From contig NZ_CP036525.1 in the NCBI RefSeq assembly GCF_007741535.1, forward strand, positions 2,356,001 through 2,420,000: a DNA stretch of 64,000 bases, written 5' to 3'. This DNA is from Rubripirellula lacrimiformis (GTDB lineage: Bacteria > Planctomycetota > Planctomycetia > Pirellulales > Pirellulaceae). The notes below the pieces were generated by a model, which made no database searches, was not told the origin of the DNA, and worked only from the letters and a program-made list of their open reading frames with translations. Below, piece after piece: positions 17,510 to 27,119 of this stretch (positions are counted from its first letter, which is position 1; each line of letters starts with the position of its first letter). The position numbers were made by a program, and so were the translations under genes.

Positions 17510-18898
17510 TCATCGCTGGAAGACTTGCGAAACGGCGAACTGATAGGTCGATAATACGGGGTCGTTGGAGCCGACGTAGGTCCCCACCGATGTCGACTGG
17601 GTTTCCGAGTAACCGCAACTACCAAGGAATTCACCCGGCTGGTTGTTCCCGAAGATAAACCGCTCGCCCAATTCTTCCATCCCTTGGATGAAGTTCACAA
17701 TTTCCATCGATGGTACCGTTCCCTCGACAACCGCTTCCGTCACCATGTCACACCACACGCGACTATCGCGATGATGCAGCAGGCTGGAAATCTGATGAAG
17801 GATGGCGCGATTTTCTTCGGCGGTGAAGTACATCGAACATCCCTCGTAAATGACCGCGGTCGGCAATTTGGGATCGAAATCCGGATGTCCTAGCAAACGC
17901 TCGGATAGATCGTCGACTTTAAAGTCCGCTTCAATCGTATGCCGAACGATCGAAGAACTGCGTGGGACTTCGTTGACCACTCGTTTGCGTTCTTCAAGCA
18001 TCTCCGGTAGATCGATTTCAAAGAACGTCGGGTTCCCCAGTTCGTTGGATAGACGAAACGGTCGCATGTCCAAACCAACGCCCAAGATGATTACCTGCCG
18101 TAGCCCAGGGATGCGACGCAACGTTTCGTCGGCATGGCTGGTTCGGGCCAATACCATCTCGCGAAGTTGCGGCAAAATGCCATGCAATCGTTTGGCCAAT
18201 AGTTCGCCATGCGGACCGGCGGCTTGCCGTTCGTGGCTTTGATCAACACGAATCTGTGGGCCATCGGATGACGCCCGCAGCCCTGCGATCATCCGCGCCG
18301 AAGCCTTCAACTTCTGTTTGAACAACGGCGAAATGCGGGGGTTCGTCTTAGTAGGTTTCAGCTGAATCGAAGGCTGTGCGAAATATCGCATCTCGGCCTC
18401 TGCCACCAATTCACCATTCGACGTGAAGGTTACCGGAAGTGTGACCAGCACACGTTTCCCCGCAAAATACCTCTGACGTACGGTGTCTGCCACACCCGGT
18501 GGGATCTCGCAGGTACCAACCAGATGTCCGGTACTAGGATTGCGATATTTGACATCCATCGATGCCAACCATAGCGATGCAGAATTGTCATCTGTACATC
18601 GGTGTATCCCCGAAAGGGGGACGCCGCGTAGTAGAGATGCTAAAGCCAATCCGCCCGTGTAGTCGGCCGATAACGAAATCAACGCGGCTTGATGGGTGCC
18701 ATGTTGATTGGTTGCCGCTTGGCAAAGAGGTAGTTCCGACTGGCACCCCCCTTCGGTCACCGAAGTAACTCGCCATCCCACTTCCTTTAATACCGGAATT
18801 GCTTCATGCAGCAATCGTGTCATCAACGGGGGGTTCACTCGTTCGCTGTAATCCTGATCCCAATCAATCTCTTGCCCACTACGAATTAACGTAACCAT
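17510..18898 (-). CDS. Hotdog-fold domain fused to a leucine-carboxyl-methyltransferase-like domain
   Basis: Residues ~1-155 look like a PaaI/DUF4442-type hotdog domain (TNQHGTHQAALISLSADYTGG in shape, then LVTLPVTFTSNGELVAEAEM). Residues ~200-462 match the S-adenosylmethionine-dependent LCMT/TIGR00027 family: QVIILGVGLDMRPFRLSNEL, FFEIDLPEMLEERK, and AVIYEGCSMYFTAEENRAIL. The first part suggests acyl-thioester binding and the second methyl transfer to a carboxylate, but the substrate is unknown. ATG 18898 is preceded by GGAG (18905-18908) at 6 bases; the TTG at 18910 overlaps that site. It is divergent from the giant signalling gene. Confidence 0.82.
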   Translation of the reverse strand: MVTLIRSGQEIDWDQDYSERVNPPLMTRLLHEAIPVLKEVGWRVTSVTEGGCQSELPLCQAATNQHGTHQAALISLSADYTGGLALASLLRGVPLSGIHRCTDDNSASLWLASMDVKYRNPSTGHLVGTCEIPPGVADTVRQRYFAGKRVLVTLPVTFTSNGELVAEAEMRYFAQPSIQLKPTKTNPRISPLFKQKLKASARMIAGLRASSDGPQIRVDQSHERQAAGPHGELLAKRLHGILPQLREMVLARTSHADETLRRIPGLRQVIILGVGLDMRPFRLSNELGNPTFFEIDLPEMLEERKRVVNEVPRSSSIVRHTIEADFKVDDLSERLLGHPDFDPKLPTAVIYEGCSMYFTAEENRAILHQISSLLHHRDSRVWCDMVTEAVVEGTVPSMEIVNFIQGMEELGERFIFGNNQPGEFLGSCGYSETQSTSVGTYVGSNDPVLSTYQFAVSQVFQR

Positions 18899-19202
18899 TG
18901 TCTTCTCCAAAATGAAATCTGGGTGCCCTCAGAAGTTAAATGCGTCACTGCCCGACGCTTTGAGCCGATTGTAGCTATGGCAACGGATCCGTGGATCAAT
19001 TTGAAAAATATCATTGAGAAAAACAAAGCATTCGTAGCAAATGATTTGGAATAACCCCTTTTGGTGATCTATTTTTCCTCGGGCATAGCTATTGAGAACG
19101 CGTTTTAGCGTCGGCAATTGCTCGAAAACGTTTGTGACTCCTGCCCCGAAGTCATTTTCGTTTTGCAACACTTGTATTTGTTCGACAGAAATCGAGGCGA
19201 TA
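18899..19202. other. Divergent gap between methyltransferase fusion and giant kinase
   Basis: A relatively AT-rich stretch between divergent genes. A 118-codon frame on the minus strand (18929-19285) reads through it and partly looks protein-like, but it overlaps the start of the gene at 19203 antisense, so I do not call it. GAGG at 19194-19197 serves the GTG at 19203. Confidence 0.4.
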
Positions 19203-22200
19203 GTGAGGTCAACGATTAATCCTGATGGTGTGGGGCAACGGGCGAACCGATATCGCATCATCAAAGAACTATCGAACACGTCCATCGTCTATTGTTTCCT
19301 TGCCGAGGACCTAGACGAGGGGGGGCAGGTTATCCTCCGCGAAGTACCTAAAGGGTTTTTCCGAGAGAGGGGGTACTATCGTTTTAAAACGGAAGCACGC
19401 CTGACATCTAGTATCCGATGTGAAACCTATGCCAGCCCCATCGATTATGAGGTTGGTGAAAAGAACCTACGGGTAGTGTATCCCTACACCGAGGGGGTCT
19501 CGCTGTCTTCTAAGTTTCATAAAGCCCCGCTGTCCGCCGCCGAAGCGATGGGGTTGGCCCGCGATCTATTGGACGGTTTGGATCATATCCACCGGATAGG
19601 GTGTATCCATCGCGACATCCGTCCCTCGAACATCATCGTGCGACCCGATGGCCGTTCTGTTTTATGCGGCTATGTCCCGCTGTGGTGTCCGGAACTATTT
19701 GGCAAGGACGATCTGCTTGCTCGCGAATGCGCGTCGTATACGTCCCCTGAACTTTCGGGAATCATCGATCACGACATTTGCGAGTCGTCGGATCTGTATT
19801 CGGTTGGATACGTCCTGTACGCCGCTCTGACCGGAGAAACCGCATTCGATGGCGACGTCAGCGAGATTCTGTATCAACACATGACGGCGGACCCGGACGC
19901 TAGCCGGTATCCCGACGACACTCCGGATGCGGTCATTCAATTGATCGACAAGCTGATCTGCAAAGAGCCTCGCGACCGCTACCAAAGTGCTCGCGCTGCC
20001 CTGCATGATGTCGACGCGATTTCGCAAGCGCTCCTGGGGGACGTCAGTTTTGACGATTTTGTAGTTGGCGCTGCTGACCAACGTTCGGTCATCATTGACC
20101 CCGCGTTTGTGGGGCGGGATGCCCAAGTCAAGGTGTTAGAGCAAACCCTTGAAGACGTCGTCGTTGGGAAGTCTCAAAAGATCTTGATGACCAGCGAATC
20201 GGGGATGGGAAAGACAAGATTGCTGAACGAGGTTGCACGTGTTGCGTCTCGAAAGCGGTTCTTGGTACTGCGCGGTCGCGCCACCGAACACGCCGCCCAG
20301 CAACCCGCAGCGGTCTGGTTGCAGGCGATTGATCAACTGGTCAAGCATTTGGCAAATGATCCGTTGTTGCTTGCCCGGACCATGGACCGGATGGAGGACT
20401 ATCGCCAGGAAGTTGCGACAGCGATGCCGCAACTTGCAAAGTCCTTCGGGTGGAATATCAGCACGCTATCGGGTCCGGATGTGCTAGGCCAAGGGCGAGT
20501 GGTATCAGCCTTTCGATCTCTGTTCACTGGTCTGGGGACTGCGGATCGCAGTTTGATGATCACTTTGGACGATTGCCAATGGATGGATGACCAATCGTTT
20601 CGAATTCTAATCGCTTTATGCGAAGCACCATCGGAACACTGTTTTCTGTTTGCGGTTGCGCGCCCCGACGAAGGGATTTCGAACAAGCTGCAAAGTGAGG
20701 TCGAGGTTTCGCAGAAACTTTCGCTCGGACCGCTAACACCCCATGCGGTCAAGCAGCTGGCTGAATCCATGGCTGGCCAGCTTCCAGATGTTGCGATCGA
20801 AGTCGTGCAGCGATTCGCCGAGGGTAGCCCGTTCATGGCTGCCGCCGTCTTGCGAGGTCTGGTTGAATCAGATGCGCTGCGCAGCGTCGACAAGGTATGG
20901 CAGGTCGATCACGACCAACTGTCGTCTTTCCAAACCGCTGATGGTGCGGGGGATATTCTGGTCGATCGGTTGTCTCGTTTGCCCGACGATGCAAGAAACA
21001 TTCTCGCCGTCGCCGCAGTGATCGGTCGCGAGTTCAGCCTTGACATTGCTGCCGATTTGGTCGGCATCAGCGTTGCCGATGCGCATAACGCCATCCATCC
21101 GGCCCGCATGCAACGATTGGTCTGGAGCCGTCCTGACCGAGTGCTTTCGTTCGTTCACGACAAAATTCGCGAGGCGATTTTAGAAGAACTTTCAACGGCC
21201 ACGATCAAAACCGCACACGGTCAAATTGGGCGATACCTCGAAGCGAATGAACCGCATGAGTTCTTTCGGCTGGCCTATCACTATGACGCTGCGGATATGC
21301 ATCAGCAGGCGCTACCCAATGCGATCCACGCCGCCAAAATCGCGCGAAACAGTTTTTCGTTGGTCAGTGCGCAAGAACAGCTGCAGATCGCCGTGCGTGC
21401 ACTGCATCATTCGACGGGCGAACATCAATTGTTCATCGAAATGATGATGAGCGAGGTGTTGTTGTTGCAAGGTGAATACGACACTGCCGAAGAGTGGCTC
21501 GATCGGGCTGACAAAAGCGTTGATTCCAGCAAAGACCAGGCTCGTGTGTTGCTACGGCGTGGCGAATTATGGTTCAAGCGTGGCAACAAAGACCAAGCTG
21601 TGGAGTGCTTTGAAGCGTCGCTTCGGCAGCTGCAGCAACCGGTCTGTTCCACGCCGATTCAATTGGGTTGGAACCTGGCGATCGAAGGCGGCCGACAATT
21701 GCGGAACTCGCTGTTCCCTAGCCTGTGTGGGAAACGCCAGATCGATCCCAGTGAACAGGATCAAATGTCGCTGTCGCTGTACAGCCAGATAGCGCACGCG
21801 TACTGGTACACCCGCAACAAGTATTTCACGCTGTGGGCACACCTGCGGGGGATGAATGCGGCCGAAGAATATCATCCGACGCGGTTCCTAGCACAGACGT
21901 ACTCGGAACACGCACCGGTGATGACGCTAGTGCGTTGGGAAAAACGCGGCATTCAATACGCCAGCCGGTCGCTGGAAATTCGTAAGTCGTTGGGCGATGT
22001 GTGGGGACAGGGGCAATCACGCAACTTCCTAAGCATCCTGTTGTATTCATTCTCGAGGTACGAAGCCTGCATTGACCAGGCGCGCCAAGCGGTCGACGTT
22101 TTGGAGCGAACCGGCGACTATTGGGAAGTGCATATTGCGCGGTACCAGCTTGCTGCGTCGCTTTACCGAATGGGAAAGTTTGACGAAGCGGTCGAACTGT

Positions 22201-25079
22201 CCCAGGTCAACTACCAATCGGCAATCAAGCGTGGTGATTTCCAGGCGACTGGGAATATCATTGACGTCTGGGTGCGTGCTGCGTCTGGGAACGTGCCGGT
22301 CGTTCTGATCGACCTTGAACTTTCCAGAGATGTGATCGACGCACAACGGACCTGCCAAGTCTTGATCGCGAAGGGTGTCCATGACTTCTATCACGACCGT
22401 TTCAGCGAGGCTGCCGCTTCGTTCGAAAAAGCGGTCCTGGTAGCACAGAAGACGAAGGTCAAGAACTCTTATGTCAGTCCTGCTCATGCGTGGATGTGCA
22501 GCGCCCTGCGTCGCAAGCTGGAAACCACCGTGGTTCGCAACGTGGCGACGCGACGGCAAGCGGTGAAGCGATTGTACCGAACGGCAAAAAAGGCCGTTTC
22601 GATTTCCAAAGAATTTACGAACGATCGTCCACATGCGCTGCGTGAATTTGCTGCGGTGCTTGCGATTTCAGGTAAACAACGCAAATCACGTCTGATGTTC
22701 CAACGCAGCTTGGATATCGCCAAGCAGCAGAACGCGAATGCCGAGTACGCTGAAACACTTGTCCTGTATGCGGAATATGCGAAAGAGTTTGGTTGGCCGA
22801 TCGATGAAGATGAAACCGAACAGGCAAAAGAACGACTCTCGAAATTTAGCGATACCAAACACAGCGTCAACGAAAGCGGATCGCTTTCGTTGCTGGATCG
22901 ATTCGATTCACTGCTGGCGTCAGGTCGTCGAATTGCCACCAGCGTGATGCCGCAAGAAATCTATAACGAGGTTCGAGCGGCCGCTGCCAAGATCCTACGT
23001 GGCGAGCAGGTGTTTTTGATTCTCGAAGATGCCGATGGCGAAATTTCGACGGTTCCCCCGGTGCAACGATTTGATCCGTCCATCCTGGATGAATCGCGGC
23101 GGTTGAAGCAAACCGTGGTTCGCGACCAAGAAATTTGCGTCTTGCCAGGTACTTCGGATTCGGACAAGGGAACGTTCCTTTGTTGCCCAATTGATGTGAA
23201 TAATGAAACGGTAGCGTTTCTTTATGTCGTCAATCGTCGGTTCTCTGGAATCTACGGTGATGACGAAATTCGAATCGCCGACTATCTAGCGTCCGCGGCC
23301 GGTGCGGCACTGGAAAAGGCCGATAGCTTTTTCCAATTGCACGACCTGAACCAAAACCTAGAACGCAAGGTCAAGGAACGTACCGATTCGGTGGTGCGAC
23401 ATTCGAAAGAGCTGGAACGGACTGCGCAGCAACTCACCGCGACTCAAGAAAAATTGCAGTTGGCTAAAAGTGTTGCCGAAGAGGCGAATGCGGCGAAGAG
23501 CGATTTCCTGGCCCGGATGAGCCACGAAATTCGAACTCCCATTTCCGGGATTCTAGGATTCACCGACCTAATGCTCCGCGGTGTTGTATCAGACGATGCG
23601 GAACGCACGTTACACCTGCAAACCATTCACTCCAATGCCTTTCACCTGCTGGATTTGCTGAACGATATTCTTGATATCTCGAAGATCGAAGCGGACAAGT
23701 TGGTGACCGAGAGTGTTATGTGCAACCCGATCTTGATCATTGGCGATGTGGTCACCTCGATGCAATCGCAGGCGATGAAAAAGAAGATCGAACTCGGCCT
23801 GCGCGTCGAAAGCAGTGTGCCGGATGCGATCGTCAGCGACTCCACTCGATTGCGACAGATTTTGACCAACTTGGTCAGCAACGCGTTGAAGTTTACCGAC
23901 CAAGGCGGCGTTACGCTGGTGGTCCGAACGCTGGGACCAGCGGCCGCACCCGATCAACTGCAGATCGTGGTGGAAGACACCGGGATCGGAATGACCCCCG
24001 AACAGATGGCGTCGGTGTTCGAACCGTTCAAACAAGCGGACGTTTCAACCACCCGGAAATATGGCGGCACCGGTTTGGGGCTTTCCATCAGCAAACGGCT
24101 GGCTGACGCGTTGGGCGGAACAATCGACATCGAAAGCGAACAGAATGTCGGAACCCAGATGATTCTGACGCTGAAAATTGATTGTCCCGATGATGTTCGT
24201 TTGATTGATCCCGACGAGGTTCTTTCGACTGCCCGTGGGCATCGAAACAATCAGTTCCTAAAGTGCAACCTCAGCGGCGTTCGTGTGCTGGTCGTGGATG
24301 ATGGTGAATCTAACCGGAAACTGTTGTCGTTGTTGCTCGCCGACTCCGGTGCGATCGTCAACACGGCATGCAACGGTCAAGAAGCGGTCGATGTGTTGAT
24401 GGCGGATCATGATTCGGCCGACATCGTCCTGATGGACATGCAGATGCCTGTTTTGGACGGGTACAGCGCCGTCGAATTACTCCGCGAGAAAGGTTTCCAA
24501 AAACCGGTCGTTGCATTGACCGCCAATGCAATGGTGGGCGACGAGGGCCGCTGCCGAACTGCTGGATGCACCGAATACCTGACCAAGCCGATCGATCTGA
24601 ACGCACTGCTAAGAATTGTTGCAGCAAACTCGGTCGGTGAAGACGCTTGCGAGATGATTTCGGTCGAACATGCTGCAGGTGTCGATCAGGCAGCGCCAGC
24701 GTCGCCGATCGCTTTGCAAGTTCGTCATGACGGGAAAGAGTCCATGTCGTCGTCGAATCTGTTGCCGGCCTATCCAGCGTTGTCTGATGATGATGACTTC
24801 CTGGATGACGATTGGCTTGAAACATTCGCCAGCGAATTGGTAGAGCAAGTGGATGTTGTTCTGCCCAGTCTGATCGAGGCCAGCATCGCTGGCGACATGG
24901 ACACGATCGCCAAGCATTTGCATCAGATCAAAGGATCCGGCGGAACGGTGGGCCTCGACAAATTGTCCGAGATCGCAGCCAAAGGCGAACAAGCGATCGT
25001 CGATTCGCAATGGGAAAATATTTCCAGCACGCTGGCGGAGTTGCAAGAGTTCGTGTCGATGGCGAAAGCCGCACGATAA
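19203..25079 (+). CDS. Giant hybrid sensor: pseudokinase, AAA ATPase, TPR, GAF, histidine kinase, receiver, HPt
   Basis: A ~1958-residue cytoplasmic signalling protein. Residues ~15-272 are a Ser/Thr-kinase fold with HRDIRPSN, but lack the glycine loop, have Arg instead of the beta-3 Lys (VILREV), and CGY where DFG belongs, so it is probably a pseudokinase. Then comes a signalling ATPase (Walker A SGMGKTRLL near 333, Walker B LMITLDDCQWMDD), a TPR-like region (~700-1200), GAF (~1255-1375), coiled coil, HisKA with MSHEIRTP (His near 1441), HATPase (NLVSNALKFTD, GGTGLGLSIS), receiver (VLVVDDGESN, LMDMQMPVLDGY) and HPt (HLHQIKGSGG). Start: GTG with GAGG 5 bases before; an ATG at 19092 would add a Cys-rich, non-domain stretch. 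The signal sensed is unknown. Confidence 0.93.
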   Translation: MRSTINPDGVGQRANRYRIIKELSNTSIVYCFLAEDLDEGGQVILREVPKGFFRERGYYRFKTEARLTSSIRCETYASPIDYEVGEKNLRVVYPYTEGVSLSSKFHKAPLSAAEAMGLARDLLDGLDHIHRIGCIHRDIRPSNIIVRPDGRSVLCGYVPLWCPELFGKDDLLARECASYTSPELSGIIDHDICESSDLYSVGYVLYAALTGETAFDGDVSEILYQHMTADPDASRYPDDTPDAVIQLIDKLICKEPRDRYQSARAALHDVDAISQALLGDVSFDDFVVGAADQRSVIIDPAFVGRDAQVKVLEQTLEDVVVGKSQKILMTSESGMGKTRLLNEVARVASRKRFLVLRGRATEHAAQQPAAVWLQAIDQLVKHLANDPLLLARTMDRMEDYRQEVATAMPQLAKSFGWNISTLSGPDVLGQGRVVSAFRSLFTGLGTADRSLMITLDDCQWMDDQSFRILIALCEAPSEHCFLFAVARPDEGISNKLQSEVEVSQKLSLGPLTPHAVKQLAESMAGQLPDVAIEVVQRFAEGSPFMAAAVLRGLVESDALRSVDKVWQVDHDQLSSFQTADGAGDILVDRLSRLPDDARNILAVAAVIGREFSLDIAADLVGISVADAHNAIHPARMQRLVWSRPDRVLSFVHDKIREAILEELSTATIKTAHGQIGRYLEANEPHEFFRLAYHYDAADMHQQALPNAIHAAKIARNSFSLVSAQEQLQIAVRALHHSTGEHQLFIEMMMSEVLLLQGEYDTAEEWLDRADKSVDSSKDQARVLLRRGELWFKRGNKDQAVECFEASLRQLQQPVCSTPIQLGWNLAIEGGRQLRNSLFPSLCGKRQIDPSEQDQMSLSLYSQIAHAYWYTRNKYFTLWAHLRGMNAAEEYHPTRFLAQTYSEHAPVMTLVRWEKRGIQYASRSLEIRKSLGDVWGQGQSRNFLSILLYSFSRYEACIDQARQAVDVLERTGDYWEVHIARYQLAASLYRMGKFDEAVELSQVNYQSAIKRGDFQATGNIIDVWVRAASGNVPVVLIDLELSRDVIDAQRTCQVLIAKGVHDFYHDRFSEAAASFEKAVLVAQKTKVKNSYVSPAHAWMCSALRRKLETTVVRNVATRRQAVKRLYRTAKKAVSISKEFTNDRPHALREFAAVLAISGKQRKSRLMFQRSLDIAKQQNANAEYAETLVLYAEYAKEFGWPIDEDETEQAKERLSKFSDTKHSVNESGSLSLLDRFDSLLASGRRIATSVMPQEIYNEVRAAAAKILRGEQVFLILEDADGEISTVPPVQRFDPSILDESRRLKQTVVRDQEICVLPGTSDSDKGTFLCCPIDVNNETVAFLYVVNRRFSGIYGDDEIRIADYLASAAGAALEKADSFFQLHDLNQNLERKVKERTDSVVRHSKELERTAQQLTATQEKLQLAKSVAEEANAAKSDFLARMSHEIRTPISGILGFTDLMLRGVVSDDAERTLHLQTIHSNAFHLLDLLNDILDISKIEADKLVTESVMCNPILIIGDVVTSMQSQAMKKKIELGLRVESSVPDAIVSDSTRLRQILTNLVSNALKFTDQGGVTLVVRTLGPAAAPDQLQIVVEDTGIGMTPEQMASVFEPFKQADVSTTRKYGGTGLGLSISKRLADALGGTIDIESEQNVGTQMILTLKIDCPDDVRLIDPDEVLSTARGHRNNQFLKCNLSGVRVLVVDDGESNRKLLSLLLADSGAIVNTACNGQEAVDVLMADHDSADIVLMDMQMPVLDGYSAVELLREKGFQKPVVALTANAMVGDEGRCRTAGCTEYLTKPIDLNALLRIVAANSVGEDACEMISVEHAAGVDQAAPASPIALQVRHDGKESMSSSNLLPAYPALSDDDDFLDDDWLETFASELVEQVDVVLPSLIEASIAGDMDTIAKHLHQIKGSGGTVGLDKLSEIAAKGEQAIVDSQWENISSTLAELQEFVSMAKAAR

Positions 25080-25389
25080 GCCCCATCGGACAATTTGGGT
25101 CGTCGGGCGATAGCCCCGGCTATTGAATATTGCAGGTGTGCAGGAACCGCGAATGTCGCCTGATCCCGGGCATTCGGACCGTGGGGCAATCATCGTTGGC
25201 GTTGGATCGCTCATTGGGGCGATCTGATCGCTGATCGGCTGGATGCGACCCGATGGGGACCCTGCCTTGATGTGGGCGTCTGCGTCGCATTCGACGCTGC
25301 TGCCGAAAATTTTCGGGATCACGCTGCCCGCGATCAAATCGCGGGGCGTTGGCAGCAATCGCCGTTGCGAATACTGCCCCCCGAAAAAG
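25080..25389. other. Gap between giant kinase gene and tRNA-Cys
   Basis: About 310 bases with no supported gene. A short perfect palindrome (ATAGCC-CC-GGCTAT) occurs near 25110 downstream of the kinase stop, too short to call a terminator. Confidence 0.4.
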
Positions 25390-25462
25390 AGGCGACGGTG
25401 GGATTCGAACCCACGAATAAAGGATTTGCAATCCTTCGCCTTAGCCACTTGGCCACGTCGCC
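25390..25462 (-). tRNA. tRNA-Cys (GCA)
   Basis: Read on the minus strand, a 7-bp acceptor stem GGCGACG/CGTCGCC closes a full cloverleaf: D arm, anticodon stem AAGGA/TCCTT with loop TTGCAAA (anticodon GCA), and T arm with GGTTCGAATCC. The discriminator is U, as in other tRNA-Cys. CCA is not encoded. Confidence 0.96.
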
Positions 25463-25616
25463 GTTTTGATAATGCGAAAACTAGAGAAAGACTGGCGAAC
25501 AGTCAAGATCGGTAGTTTCGCATGCTTTTGTGTTCTGCACCAGATATGACAGTACTATCGGACAAGATTCTTTGAGACTTCAACCCGAACTGAGAAAATT
25601 TCTGGCAATTGGGTGC

Positions 25617-27119
25617 TCAGTACGTTCCCAGTGGCCGCTTCTCGGTCCCCTTTAGCAGCCGCATCAGGGCCACACGCAGTTCTTTCACCTTCAACGGCAG
25701 CGGCAACAGTTTATGGTTGCCGCCCCGACGTGCCGAGGCGATCAAGCTGGTTTGCCGCCGATCGACCAGCAGAATAGAGGGTATCGACGCGGTGTGTTCG
25801 TCGTCTGCAAATTTATTGAACGCTTCGACAGCTAAACTTCCAAGTTCCGACGCACCGAACACCAGACAGTCGGCTGGCGGATCGTCATCGGGGTGGAAAC
25901 GGGCCAGTGCTCGGTTGGGGTCTGAAATGACCAGGACTCGGTAGCCGCGTGATTTCAGTCGTTCGCGAACGGCATTCTGGAGCGCCACTTTCGATTCGAC
26001 CAGCATCACGATGTAACCTTCGCCTTCGTTGGTCGGATCCTCGTCTTCCTCTTGATATTCACTGCCGGGCGCATCATCGTCGCGGCGGCGGGGGCTGATC
26101 CCCTGTTCCAGGATCTGGATCGCTTTCTTGGCTTCGGCTTGCAGGGCCGCAGCCGACTGGATCCGCTTTTCAGGGTTGAATTCCAACGCCCGTTGGACCA
26201 ATTGGTTGGCGACCCCTGGGACATCAGGGACGCGTTCATGAAGCGGAACGATTTCTTGAAAACGCGAAACGCTAAGCCGCTGCAGTCGGTCACGGGTTTC
26301 CGTCAGCGCCGGGACCCCTGCCAGCATGTGGTACAGCATGTTGCCGGCAAAATAGACGTCACTGCGTGGGTCGTCCTTGCGAACTCCGGTGCCCCGTTCC
26401 AGAGCCGCATAATCGATCGCTCGCGCGTTGGGGCAGTCGGCCATTTTTTCGGGGTTATTGCGGTCGGTCAACGCAGCCAAACCAAAGTCGACCAGCTTGG
26501 CCTTCCCGTCGGATGAAATCAGCACGTTGGACAATTTCAAGTCACGGTGGGCGATCCCCAGTGATGCCGCGTAAGCCAGTCCAGATGCGATCTCGTAGAT
26601 CAAACGCAAACTAAGATCCGCAGGCAGCTTGCCGCGTACCTTCACCAGATCCCGAAGAGTTTGCCCTTCAACAAATTCCATCACCAGGAATGGGTTTCGT
26701 TGATCGGGGACGACGTCCAAGATATTCACGATGTGCGGATGGCGAAGCTTCAGCCCCATGCGACCTTCGCGAAGAAATTGTTCCAGTTCCTTCAACTCGT
26801 CCCGGAAACGTTTTCGCAGCACTTTGACCGCGAAGACCTGGCCGTCTTTTTCCGCCCGGTAGACTCGCGCGAACGTACCCGCACCAATCAGGTACAGAAT
26901 CTTATAGTCGCCATAGAAATAACCCTGGCGATCACCCTTCAAGATTTTGTCGGTTTGCAGCGTCGTCACGACGCCGTTGCCCTGCATGACCCGGATCATT
27001 TCTTCCATCGTGTGGTCACCAACGCCCAATTCGTTGAGTGCATGGTCGATCACACGGCGGTCTGCGAGTCCAAGGTCAGCAATTCGCTGCGCAAACTGTT
27101 GGGGGGTAAGTTCACTCAT
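25617..27119 (-). CDS. Serine/threonine protein kinase with C-terminal degenerate receiver-like domain
   Basis: An active-looking Hanks-type kinase. Residues ~1-65 form a helical front, and the kinase domain spans ~70-335: loop IGAGTFARVY, Lys in VFAVKVLRK, catalytic HRDLKLSN, DFG in LVDFGLAAL. After an acidic linker, residues ~375-495 fold like a receiver (YIVMLVESKVALQNAV, YRVLVISDPNRAL, SIPSILLVDRR, KLLPLPLKVKELR), but the acidic pocket and phospho-Asp positions are not kept (CLVFGASELG). No membrane helix is present, unlike PknB. ATG at 27119 is preferred over a TTG one codon earlier. It stands alone and faces a 700-base gap upstream. Confidence 0.92.
   Translation of the reverse strand: MSELTPQQFAQRIADLGLADRRVIDHALNELGVGDHTMEEMIRVMQGNGVVTTLQTDKILKGDRQGYFYGDYKILYLIGAGTFARVYRAEKDGQVFAVKVLRKRFRDELKELEQFLREGRMGLKLRHPHIVNILDVVPDQRNPFLVMEFVEGQTLRDLVKVRGKLPADLSLRLIYEIASGLAYAASLGIAHRDLKLSNVLISSDGKAKLVDFGLAALTDRNNPEKMADCPNARAIDYAALERGTGVRKDDPRSDVYFAGNMLYHMLAGVPALTETRDRLQRLSVSRFQEIVPLHERVPDVPGVANQLVQRALEFNPEKRIQSAAALQAEAKKAIQILEQGISPRRRDDDAPGSEYQEEDEDPTNEGEGYIVMLVESKVALQNAVRERLKSRGYRVLVISDPNRALARFHPDDDPPADCLVFGASELGSLAVEAFNKFADDEHTASIPSILLVDRRQTSLIASARRGGNHKLLPLPLKVKELRVALMRLLKGTEKRPLGTY

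Noticed and set aside
18929-19285. 118-codon minus-strand open frame upstream of the methyltransferase fusion
   Set aside because: Partly protein-like, but it overlaps the start of the giant sensor antisense and has no ribosome-binding site or known family. It could be a small gene or a remnant; left uncalled.
25390-25462. tRNA-Cys as an integration site
   Set aside because: No partial copy of the tRNA 3' end and no integrase were seen nearby.
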